From Nymphaea colorata (lineage: Eukaryota; Streptophyta; Magnoliopsida; Nymphaeales; Nymphaeaceae), in contig NW_022204695.1 of NCBI RefSeq assembly GCF_008831285.2, positions 1 through 41,201 on the forward strand: 41,201 nt of DNA, given 5' to 3'. Positions 31,800 through 40,850 of this stretch are shown piece after piece; position 1 is the stretch's first letter, and the number at the start of each line of letters is the position of its first letter. The translations under genes were made by a program, and so were the position numbers. The notes beneath the pieces were generated by a model. The model saw only the letters and a list, made by a program, of their open reading frames with translations, had not been told where the DNA came from and ran no database searches.

Positions 31800-32358
31800 T
31801 CATCGGCTTTTGCTACTCAAACCGAAGAAGTTATACTCCACGCGGGAAACAATTTAAATCTATCTTTTTTGCAAGACCCTGTGCGAGGAACCGTGAGGCT
31901 AAATATGGACATAAGTGCAAATCTCTTGGACATTTAACCCACTACGTTCATCCTTCTCCTTCCGTCTGATGGTCCTCTTGATGAAGCGTTTTTCTACTGG
32001 CGTGAGCTCTTTGAGTATGGTATTGGCTGTGGAGTAATTAATGCGGCATCGGTCAGAGGCCTGAATGGGAAGATATGCACCTATCTGAAGTCCAAACAGT
32101 GGTAGTATAGACAGACGAGGAAGTAATGCTTCAAGGCTGTGGAAATCTTGGAGTATCTTTTCACCGGCTCCTCCATCAGTTCACTGATCAATTATTATAA
32201 GCAATTACCTCACCTTCAATTGATTACCTAATAATGCCTGCAAAAACGAATCCGATGGACCTTCCTAGCCAGCCTTCCAACAAAAAGTAGGTGCTTTAAT
32301 GAAGGACTGCAATGGGATAGTATGCTATTTTAATCAATAATAATCACATATTTAGCCA
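31800..32358 (-). CDS. small protein of unknown function, 5' end unclear
   Basis: Clear coding sequence on the minus strand. A first exon (LQALLGNQLKV) joins across a 25-nt intron (32184-32208) to SELMEEPVKRYSKISTALKH. After one base correction near 32093 it continues through SDRCRINYSTANTILKEL and TPVEKRFIKRTIRRKEKDER, then an AT-rich tail to TGA at 31800. The candidate start ATG 32356-32358 needs another frame change, so the 5' end is uncertain; the first possible ATG inside the solid part is 32175. About 150-180 residues, basic C-terminal half, no membrane segment. The long plus-strand frame over the same DNA is antisense shadow. It overlaps the unterminated downstream frame of the proline dehydrogenase gene. 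Confidence 0.5.
32184..32208 (-). other. 25-nt intron
   Basis: Minus-strand GT..AG segment (starts GTAATTGCTT, ends TTGATCAG). Splicing changes frame by one and links two protein-like frames, removing an in-frame TGA. Confidence 0.6.
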
Positions 32359-32376
32359 TGATCACATTGCTAAAAT

Positions 32377-32408
32377 TTGGGGTTGGGTTGGGGTTGGGGT
32401 TGGGTTGG
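32377..32408 (+). repeat. telomere-like TTGGGG/TTGGG tract
   Basis: Six units in a row: TTGGGG, TTGGG, TTGGGG, TTGGGG, TTGGG, TTGG. On the plus strand a G-rich tract is what the right end of a chromosome shows. Together with the C-rich tract at 249-264, the two bracket about 32 kb in the orientation of two telomeres facing outward. On the minus strand the tract reads as Asn-Pro repeats in the tail of the proline dehydrogenase frame. Confidence 0.65.
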
Positions 32409-33867
32409 TATTGCAGTTCAAGAGGATAGTTGGTCTGCGAAAGCTCCTCTCCTCTGCGGATCATATATCCCACCATGACCTAAGTCTACGCCCAAGGCAG
32501 TAACTTATATACGTTTTCCCTCCTCGACTTCAGCATGAAGGTCAAGTGGTCGCCCAGGCCGAACAGCTGCGCGAAGTTAATCCGAATGGAAGGGGAAGCC
32601 TTCGACTTTAGGTCAAGCAGAGTAAGGACTGCAGACTCATTATGGCTTGCAACAAAGATTTCACCCTTGAGGTTCTGTTGGGTAATCTTTTGGAAATTGG
32701 TCAAATAGTTCTCCGTTGTTTTGTCAAAGCTTTCCACAATCGGAAACTCAGTTCCGTTTTATTTGCTTACCTTAGTCTACTAAACGAGGTATGCTCCTCT
32801 GACCAGCTTCATTGCGAGCCTTAAATTCCTTCTCTTCGTGATTTATATCTCGAAATCAACTCTCTTTTGAGCAGTTTTTAGATAATTTTGAAGCGTGGTG
32901 ATGATGTAAGACTTTTCACTATTGTATTTGGCCTGCAGTTGTTCGCAAATGCACTCTATGGCTCTTTGGATATAGGACTGCTAAGCATCTGCCAGGATTC
33001 TCAAATTGTTCGGATTCTAAATGATGCATATTTTACTTGAAACTCCTTGTCGAGGATCAAATCAAGCCTATTCTTCATGTTGTTTAGTTGATTCCTCTCT
33101 GACTTATCAATGGGCATTAAAACCTTGACAATAAGGTTGTCATTCTTTTCCGGCTCGTAGAGATAGAATGGCTGGTGGTTCATTTTGAACGTGACCTCAT
33201 CGATTGCAAACTATCTAAGGCATGCTTTACCTCCTCAATATCCCCACTAAAGTTATGGATGGTTTTGATATAATCGGCAACGTCGTCAGTGCTTAAACCC
33301 CCATAAATGCGATAGATACCGTCGAAAATGCCTTGAGCTGTAAGCTTGCCCTATTTACTGTAATCCCTCCATATGCTGTCCCTCAGAAGCACTGATCTAT
33401 TGAATTTCTCGAGAAGGTTCAGGTTTACCAATGCCGATATCTTGATCGATATGAGTTGGTCAGGAATGCGGACGGCGACTGTAGCCGACTCAGCGAACTG
33501 CCTTGCGTTTTAGTCCAGGAAGCCTTCCGAATCGAGGTGGTTTCTGGTTCCTTCTGCACAAAAATCGATGATGATGGGTATGCCTATGTTAGCATCATAT
33601 ACCTCTTTCAGCCAAGTGCCTTGTGGAGTTCTAAAGTTCTTCTATTTTATTTCCGCCAGTGAAGACGCGGTTAAAGGTATTGCCGATGACCCAATGCGTG
33701 ATGGTTTTTCCTGGGAAGCGCGTGGCGGTCCTGTAGAGTGCGGGCGAGGCTTCGACTATAAGTTTGCTCTTCATGATGCGGTTGCAGATGAGGTGGTTGA
33801 TGATGCCCAGGAAGGAGAGGTGCTTGTATACACGCAGATTCTTGTATGTCTGAAGATTTGGTTTCAT
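32409..33867 (-). CDS. PRODH: proline dehydrogenase
   Basis: About 485 residues to the end of homology. It oxidises L-proline to pyrroline-5-carboxylate with FAD, normally at the inner mitochondrial membrane. Family landmarks in order: an N-terminal region ending in N-R-V-F-T-G-G, the strand GIPIIIDFCAEG, KLVRGAY (about 32790-32810), FVASHNE, INFAQLFGLGDHL, VYKLLPWA and the substrate-binding Arg pair in YMIRRGEE. The N-terminus (MKPNLQTYKNLRVYKHLSF) is basic, suitable for mitochondrial import. UAR codons read as Glu after GAYLV and within the linker. Three frame breaks (near 33598, 33218 and 33002) need correction. No TGA appears in frame after the homology ends; the frame runs through the telomere-like tract to 32216, so the true stop is unclear. 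Divergent from the kinase gene over 144 nt. Confidence 0.85.
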
Positions 33868-33885
33868 TGCGATTTTATCATAATT
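33868..33885 (-). promoter_or_regulatory. ATAAAATCGCA start-proximal element
   Basis: On the minus strand GATAAAATCGCA abuts ATG 33867, a variant of the TATAAT...TCG(C)A pattern seen before other starts. Confidence 0.35.
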
Positions 33886-34011
33886 AATAAGTTACCCCAA
33901 CCAGCGTACAAGATGCTCTGGAATATATTTCCGCCCTGTCTCTGGCTGGATTACCATTTTCCCTTCCTTTATAGTTGTCCTAAAATATATTCATATTGAA
34001 TTGTAGATCAG

Positions 34012-35145
34012 ATGCACAACGGCACGTGCGAGGAGATCAGACCGTTCAACTTCTACTCACTGGAGGAGTTCGAATACAAGCAGCTCATCAGCAGGAGCAA
34101 GTACTTCGTGGGCGCCTACGAGCACCTCGAAACCAGGATGGCAGTCATCATCAAAGAGATACCCTACAGCTAGAGGAGCCTCGAAGTGTTCAAAAGAGTG
34201 GAAAAAATGAAATGCAACAATATCGCAGGATTGCTCGGCCTTTGCCTCTATCGCGCCCAAGTAGGCTGGACCTAATTCCAACGGCTGAAGGCCGAGGAAC
34301 ACAGGGAGAAGGAATAGCGGAAGGAAGCCAAAAGCATCCTGCTCTTCATGCAAAAATACGAGATGAACCTGCTCGAGTACGTCAGCCTGCGAAGAAGGAA
34401 CATTCAGATGTTCACAGTGCAGGAAATCAAGTATTTCGTGAATCAAATCCTGTCGGTTTTGGAGCGGCTCCAGAAGGAAGGGATTGCACATAGGGATGTA
34501 AAGCCTTAAAACATACTGGTCCACCATGAAAACTACCTGCTTTGCGATTTCTAGGACGCGATTGAAGTGAGGCCCAATGAAAAGCCTTCTGTTGATCTGA
34601 CTACAGTTGAATACAGCTCTCCTGAGTTTTTGAGATTCATCAGACATCCAAAGGACAAACTTTTCGATCCCTTCAAGCTGGATGTTTATTCGTTCGGCCT
34701 CACCCTTCTCTACCTTTGCTCGATGGGCAAATTTAGTCTCTAGGAACGGACCAATTTCATTTACTAATCAAGCTAAAAGTCACATGAGGATTTCATCAAA
34801 GATCAGAGGATAAAATGGATTAGAAATCAAGGAGAATACAAGACATTCAATTCCCTGATCAAGATGATGCTCTAAGAGGACGAATACAAACGAGACGATT
34901 TCATAACCCTGATGATAAAAAATAAGAAAAAGGCTGAAGAGGATGACGACAATTCGGATTACAACCTTTCCGACGACAACTCCAATAGCAAGAGCAGCGC
35001 GAAGCTCAATAAACTGCAGAAGAAGAGATTGAAAAAGATAGCAAAAGAAAAAAGATAGGCAACACTGAAGAAGAAAGAATTGAAAGTTTATGGAGTGCTC
35101 GTTGGCATCGTGATTGTCATTTTTGTCTTGTATTGTCTGTTATGA
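34012..35145 (+). CDS. tail-anchored divergent protein kinase
   Basis: 377 residues, intact, no intron (ATG 34012, TGA 35143). Kinase landmarks: the beta3 lysine in MAVIIKEI, the catalytic loop HRDVKPENIL (Glu encoded by TAA at 34507), a SPEF segment in place of APE, and DVYSFGLTLLY. Departures: no Gly-rich loop is visible in the N-lobe, and the Mg-binding motif reads D-F-E (the Glu is TAG at 34552) instead of DFG, followed by DA. The essential Lys and both Asp are kept, so activity is possible. After the kinase domain comes a highly charged K/E/D/S tail, then one hydrophobic segment (VYGVLVGIVIVIFVLYCLL) ending at the stop, a tail anchor that would hold the kinase on a cytosolic membrane face. 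It cannot be placed in a named kinase family. Confidence 0.85.
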
Positions 35146-35296
35146 TTCCTCTCACCTCATCAGATAAATCAACGAGTATGCATCATACCAAAATACCAAA
35201 TCCCCTCTCCTGGCTCTCTAAGTTTAAACAACATGAATCATGGGATATTATGGATATGGGTGATATTGTAGGAAGATGATAAAAATTATTATCGAG

Positions 35297-36328
35297 ATCA
35301 CACGTAGGAATGCTTGGATGTGGATATGGCATGGAATTCGGGAGAAAGAGCCTTGAAGTCTGTGTTTTAGGCAAACTTTCCCTTCGTCTCCAGGAACTGG
35401 CCTTGTCCTTTGGTCTCCAGGTGGATCTTGGACGGACAGAGAGGACTTGGCTTGGGGATAAAGTCATTCTTGTAGACAGTTTCTAAATAAGAGATATTGT
35501 ACCATATTGGCGGGAGAAGTCAGGGTTTTCCTCTAATTTTTCGATATTCTTCACCTTTTTCGCAAAATATTCCGGATTTGGATTGCTGAAGAAGTTCTCA
35601 TAGGTGGTCCTGCCGAACCAGTTGGATTTGCTCCTGAGCTGGTCGGGGAAATAAGTGTAGTCGTCCTTAAGTGGAGCCTTCTTGATGTACTCGTTGGCAT
35701 AGGTGGACTTGCTCCTGAGAGGGAAATAGGCTCTAGTGTGCTTATCAGTGGGCTTCACGTACTGGTTGTCACCCCTGTAACCTGGGAATTGAGATGAGTA
35801 TGAGCTCAGCTGTGGGCATGGTCCATTGCTCTTGAGAAGGTCTTCAGGGATCGGCCTTTCAATCTGATCTCCATTCTTGCCCCTGTAGCCTTCAAGATAG
35901 GTGGAGTTGATATCAAGGTGCGGTCCCTGGAGTCGATCATACTCCTTATCGTGATTGACAATATTGGGTATGGCTTTCTGCTGGTAGAAGCTGCGTTGGT
36001 AGATGGTGTTTTTAGTGAGGTCGGGCTTGATGACGTTCAATTTGCAGAGGTGGCGCTTGCAGTGGCAATCATTGCAGACGCAGTTGGCGTCGTCGTGGTG
36101 GTTAAAGTTGTGCCCCGTCAGCTTGCTCGCAGTCCTGTTGAAGTCCTAGGCCTGCCTCTGACACTGCTCGTGATCGTGCCTGCTCCGCTGGGTCTGGATC
36201 AAACGCGAGTCCACAGAAGCATTCAGGTCCTGAAGCTACGAGTGACCCGCATTTCGCAATTTCAACTTGGTCTGGAACTCGGGCTTGGGAGCCGAGCCCG
36301 AGGAGTGACGCTGGGAGAGGGGACGCAT
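35297..36328 (-). CDS. SAXO/STOP-like microtubule-stabilising protein
   Basis: 343 residues, intact (ATG 36326-36328, TGA 35297). A cysteine/histidine cluster at about residues 90-105 (C-V-C-N-D-C-H-C-K-R-H-L-C) resembles the Cys-rich N-terminal motif of SAXO/FAM154 and STOP/MAP6 proteins, which is involved in centriole and axoneme targeting. It is followed by spaced repeats of the Mn-module type: S/T-x-Y followed by Y or F about every 25-40 residues (NSTYLEGYRG, SSYSSQFPGYRGD, KSTYANEY, TTYENFFSNP, ETVYKNDF). These modules stabilise microtubules. In a ciliate the protein would sit on ciliary or cortical microtubules. Assignment by repeat pattern and Cys motif is good, but sequence identity is low. 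Confidence 0.75.
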
Positions 36329-36485
36329 GAGGAGAGGAGATGGTAGTAGTAATAAATTTATTTAATAGCCGGAGAATTAGAGCTATAACATGCCATATAA
36401 AATTATTTTACGCCCTTCTAGGAATGGATAAACTTGTATTCGTTGCCCTTTGGATAGACTAGATAAGAAATAGAAAATCACCCCC

Positions 36486-38931
36486 TGGCTGCTCAGTAAA
36501 GGAAATCCTCGCTGGTGACTCGAAGCAGAAGACCAACTGCTTCTCCAACTCCAATCCAAAGAAGAACGGTTCTGGACCAAAGGACTCGAATTCGGAAAGA
36601 CTGTGCCTCACCCTGCCCTGCAGCTCGTCCTTCCAGCTGAGGCTGAACTACCAGTTGCCGTAACTGCAGAGAGGACCGTTGCCGTTGGGAATGCGACCGT
36701 AGAGCTGCTTGTTGAACATACGTACAGTGAACTCGCAAGGCTTCCGCTTCTCCTGGCCCTGGGATTGCTTAGCAGCCTATACGAATGCCCCCATGGAATT
36801 ATCCCCTGGCGAAGAAGATCTGCGCCCCTAGCTGGCCCCCTGCACGCGCACCATCAAGCTCTCGCCCCGCCTGAGCACTTCTTCCCCGCTGAGTTTGAAG
36901 TTCCCTCGCCCGCCAAGAAAGGAGAGCGGAAGTTGATGCCCGCAGCGATGCGAATGGCGGCGATCTGTGTGATCTTCATGGTGGAGGCCACCTCATAGGT
37001 ATCAAACTGCTCATCTTCAGCAAACTATTGAGGGCCTTCATGTCGGCAATGTCGTTACTCACCTTCGCCGCCAGCTGCACGCCTGCCGGAAGGCCCTCCC
37101 TGTTGGCAGCTGCGAAGGCAGGAGCAGGTAGTGGTTGGTGGCAGAGAAGGCCTCAATTTAGTCGGAGTAGAGGATATTAGATGCCCTGTTCTCCTGCGGG
37201 AAGAGGATGCTAGAGCATTTGAGAGAAAGAAACTGGGGAAACTCCAACTGGCGTTCGGGAAGAGGAGCGATCCTGCGGCGGAAGAAAAGCTTGTCGTTCT
37301 TGGCCTGGAAGTCGAGAGAAAGAAAGAGAGACTTGGAATTGCCGCCGTAATAGAGGCAGTTGCAGCCAGTTTGGCGCTACAGGTATTCAAGATACTTCCG
37401 CAGGAGCATTTTGCTGGTCTCCTCGCCGCAGCTGCGCAAAGGCGCCCACAGCTTCACCAGTAGTCACCGTCAGGCAAGCCGAAACTCACTCCTACTGCCT
37501 TCACCTCGCCGCCCACCGTGAACTCGGAAAGGTAGGCTTGGCATTTAGACAGGGACTACTCAAAGCGAGGATTCATGATGGTTTCGGCTCTCAGTTCTGA
37601 GAAAGGTCCAATTCCTTGAGGTATTTGATCAGCTAGCTGATGGTGACCTTGCCAGGACGCATCTTGATCTATTTTCCCTGCGACCGTTGCTGGACTTGAT
37701 GGCTCTTCCGGGGAAGGCTTGTGTTTCTGCTGGCCAAAGGCGACTACTCAACTTATTTTTGGAGGGAATAGGCAGGATTAAAGGCTCCTTGATGGTGGAC
37801 CGCTTGAAATAGAGTTGCGGTTGGGTGATCCTCTTGCTTTGGCTTTCGAGCGATGGGCTGCAGTTTTTCCTTGAAGTTTAGCGAGTATTTCATGTTTTGC
37901 TCCTCGTTTTGCTCGGTCGGTATGCTCTATTTGCGAACCTCCTGGAGGAACTGGGAGCGTGGCATTCCCTTCTTTACTCTGTACCTGACTGGCACTAATT
38001 TAAACGCCTCCTATTCTTCTCCACTTTCGTCGCTTGGCATTCCTTGGAAAAGCTCCTCCATCTTGCCCTTATTCACCACCGGCGAGGATTTCTTAGATGG
38101 GGTCTCTCTCAAGCTTGCGTCGATCGTGTGCATTCGCTATCTTTCCTTTGCCCTTATCCAGCGAGAGCATTTTCCTTACGCTAAAGTTAGTGCTGGTCCC
38201 TCTCTTCGTATCAGGCTCGTCGATCGTCTTCTGCTCCTTCTTCCTGCCGTAGCTCTTGGAGCGGCCGTTTGAAGTCTTGGTCTAATTGAACTTGCCCTCG
38301 GTGAGCATCTCCAGGATCTTGGTCTTGGCCTTGAACAGCCTGCAGGCGTAGCTAATGCTGAGGTTGAACAATTGGTCGATGAGCGGATGGGCCTGGGGTG
38401 CTGATTTCTTGGCCCGCATGTCGTAGTGTAAAGAAAGAAGGGATCGTATCCCTGCTGGAAGAGGATGAACTGGGAGAGGAAGCTCTCCTTCAGGAAATCG
38501 TTATCGGCATCCAAGCTTTGAAGCATTTGCATACATTAATCTGAAACCCCGGCCCCGTCCCACTGTACTCCCTATGCAGCCGATGAGCATCTCCGCCACA
38601 GCTAAGTTATGGTCCCGCAGCTCGCCCAGCAGTTGCGTAATCTCGGGAAGCTCCTCCTGACTGCCTTGCCCTTCGACCAGGGTCGAAAGCGCCATCAATT
38701 CCTTCTTCCTAACGCGCAGCCTTTCGGCCAATTTGAAGTACTGGGAGTTGCCTTCGTGGGTGGCTTTGATTTCTTGGCGATGACGGACTGCGCCTCATGA
38801 CCGGGAAGTGAGTCGAGATGCGAGAGGATGAGGTTTTGGTAGTACTCATCGACGTTGAGGCTCTCCCAGACCTGGAGGAGATTCTTCTGCAGGGAGAAGA
38901 GGTTGAGCTGAGGGTCGATGGACTCGTGCAT
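36486..38931 (-). CDS. large protein of about 800 residues, unknown, several frame breaks
   Basis: It starts at ATG 38929-38931 with an acidic/Leu-rich helical region (QLNLFSLQKNLLQVWESL, NLILSHLDSLPGHEAQSV) and a second helical block (LGELRDHNLAVAEMLIG). A basic, probably disordered middle follows (GRSKSYGRKKEQKTIDEP), then RPGKVTISELIKYLKELDL, then a C-terminal domain of about 320 residues with mixed alpha/beta character (CNCLYYGGNSKSLF, NDKLFFRRRIAP, CEFTVRMFNKQLYGRIPNG, FGPEPFFFGLELEKQLVFCF). Frame changes occur near 38470, 38110, 37590, 37450, 37325, 37080, 37000 and 36850. The end is uncertain: TGA at 36486 is reached in a neighbouring frame. I do not recognise the family; the C-terminal region looks like a conserved globular domain. 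Confidence 0.55.
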
Positions 38932-39200
38932 TTACCTTTGTCTGCCCTTCATCAGCTATTATCTTATTTATTATGCAAATTCTGCATTAACCCACACACC
39001 ACAAATCCTGACAATACTGAACAGCGTCTCCACGATGCCCCATCAACAGAATTGAAACGCAGAGGGGGAATAAAATCTACCCGTTTTGGCAATATTGCAT
39101 CATGTAATCAACCATGGATATAATGCAATAAATTGGAAGAGGGTTAATAACATAAAACTAAATAGTTTGCCCTGCAATCATTGGCCCGGTACGATCTTCC

Positions 39201-39880
39201 TCACCCTCTAAGTGTAGTCTTGTAAAATTTTTCTCGTATTCTTTTTGAAATTTTCGTCCTCCTGGATATATCTTGCAACTGCGAAATGGAAGATGGAGAT
39301 GGAGTCACTGGCGGAAAGCCCAATTTTTCCCTTATCCGCTTTTCCTTGATTGAAACAAAGTTACGTGGCGCGCTCATCCTCCTCGACATCACCCTCCGAG
39401 CAGCAATCGTTGATCGTGAGCCTCCATCTCGTTTATCCTCAGCGCCTACAGTCTCGTCAATTTGTCTACGTTTTTCGTGCAGGTACCTAGAGGATTTCGC
39501 CGACGACCTCCAGAACCTTGCCCTTTGTTGAGCTTCCTGCTCGAAGTCATCTGCGACTCCGGCCTTATGCCCAGCAGCGCCTTCTTGTACTCTTCGCGAA
39601 ACTCATGCTTTTGGCGCAAAATGTCGCCGTCGTCCTTGTAGAGCTTTTCGGTCGCCTCGCGAATATCCTCCTCGGTGAACTTGGAGTATACGCGCTGGTT
39701 GACCGCCTCGATTTCGGCCTTTATGGCTGCGTTTTCCATGACTAGCTGCTCGTTTGCGTCGGGCGGGACTCCTCTCGGGACCAGTTCTCGCGCCACCAGA
39801 TCGGCAATCTTCACCAGAACCGGGTAGAATTCTCGACGAATGTTCTCCAGGACCGTCAGCGTCTCTTCCTTGGAGGGCAT
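39201..39880 (-). CDS. basic helical protein of about 226 residues
   Basis: ATG 39878-39880, TGA 39201. The first 140 residues are helical (LENIRREFYPVLVKIADLVA, EQLVMENAAIKAEIEAVNQR, EDIREATEKLYKDDGDILRQ). After one lost base in a C-run near 39565 the chain continues as DDFEQEAQQRARFWRSSAKS, and the last 80 residues are strongly basic and Ser/Arg-rich, ending near KRIREKFYKTTLRG. No known domain. The basic tail suggests binding to nucleic acid or to an acidic partner such as tubulin tails. An open frame continues upstream of the ATG into the spacer, but the neighbouring gene's stop at 39969 supports the start chosen here. Confidence 0.55.
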
Positions 39881-39968
39881 CCGGGCCTGCTTTTGCAGGC
39901 TACCGAAGTAACGCCACCCTCCCAGCGCAGCAGCGAAACCGCCCCCACGCCTAAAACTCGGATTAAGT

Positions 39969-40835
39969 TCATAATTAATGTATATAGAATAATTGCCCAA
40001 GAGAAAACCAGTCTATCATTAAACGCAGGGGGCTCAATACTTCGGGAGTAGATTTTGAAACCGGCCCTGTTTCGAGATTGGGACTATTAAACTTCAAAGA
40101 GTTTATGGATCGATACTTGTCCTCCTCTTCACGCTGCCTCACCCGCAGTCCCTCGTAGGTTGTTGCGTTCATCTGCATCTGGGAGGCGGTCATAAGGTAG
40201 CGTTAGCTGAATTCGTCAGGAAACGCGCCTTCTTCTTTCCCAAAAACATCTTTGAGGAAATTGCCATTGTAAGTCTTCATCACCTTGCTATCCTTGAGCA
40301 ACGCTTGATAGGATTTCGCTTCTGGGATTTTGGTCTTTTTCAGTGGGTAAATTTTGAACAATTTGCCCTTCTGCTGGTCCCTCCTGCTGGTATTTAGGGG
40401 GGAGGAGGGCGCTCGGTTTTCCTGTTGGGCGAAAACGTGTGAAAATGCTCTCTCGGTGCTCTCATTTTTTTGCAGCAGTGGCTGCAAGTCCAAACCTGGA
40501 GTGTTCATGGCTAGTGGGTAGAACTTCTGCGAGGGTGATGACTCTTTTATTATTTCTTTTCTGATCGCTAAAGACATCTTCCTTGATGTGCATAAGTGGG
40601 GATTCTTCGTTCTTGCTTGCGGGGGGTGTTTGCTGAAGTTGGTATAATTATCGTTATGGGTATTTCTATCTCTGTGCTTATTCTGAAGGACGAAAGTGGT
40701 GAGAAACTCGTGTTCTTCTGGCGTGAGTTCTTGATCAATCCTGCTGATGACTGCCTAAAAAAAATCCTCCTTCTCTAGGTCCTGTTTGAGTGATTTTTGG
40801 GACTTGTAGCTCGCCAGGAACTTCTGGGATTTCAT
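39969..40835 (-). CDS. 288-residue protein of unknown function
   Basis: Intact frame with ATG 40833-40835 and TGA 39969; UAR codons occur as Glu. The first 60 residues are charged and helical (FLASYKSQKSLKQDLEKEDF, DQELTPEEHEFLTTFV). The middle is Ser/Pro/Asn-rich and basic (QPLLQKNESTERAFSHVF, KLFKIYPLKKTKIPEAKSY), then a helix near residue 205 (QMQMNATTYEGLRVRQREEE). An internal ATG at 40577 is in frame, so a shorter protein of 202 residues is possible. No domain or membrane segment is seen apart from a weakly hydrophobic C-terminus. Confidence 0.65.
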
Positions 40836-40850
40836 CGACGGCAATATAAA
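40836..40850 (-). promoter_or_regulatory. TTATATTGCCGTCG start-proximal element
   Basis: On the minus strand TTTTTATATTGCCGTCG ends at ATG 40835. A weaker match to the TATAAT...TCG pattern in front of start codons. Confidence 0.3.

Noticed and set aside
31903-32874. Plus-strand frame of about 320 codons without TGA
   Set aside because: It lies antisense to the proline dehydrogenase C-terminus and the small minus-strand gene, both supported by homology or protein-like composition. With only TGA as stop, long chance frames are common.
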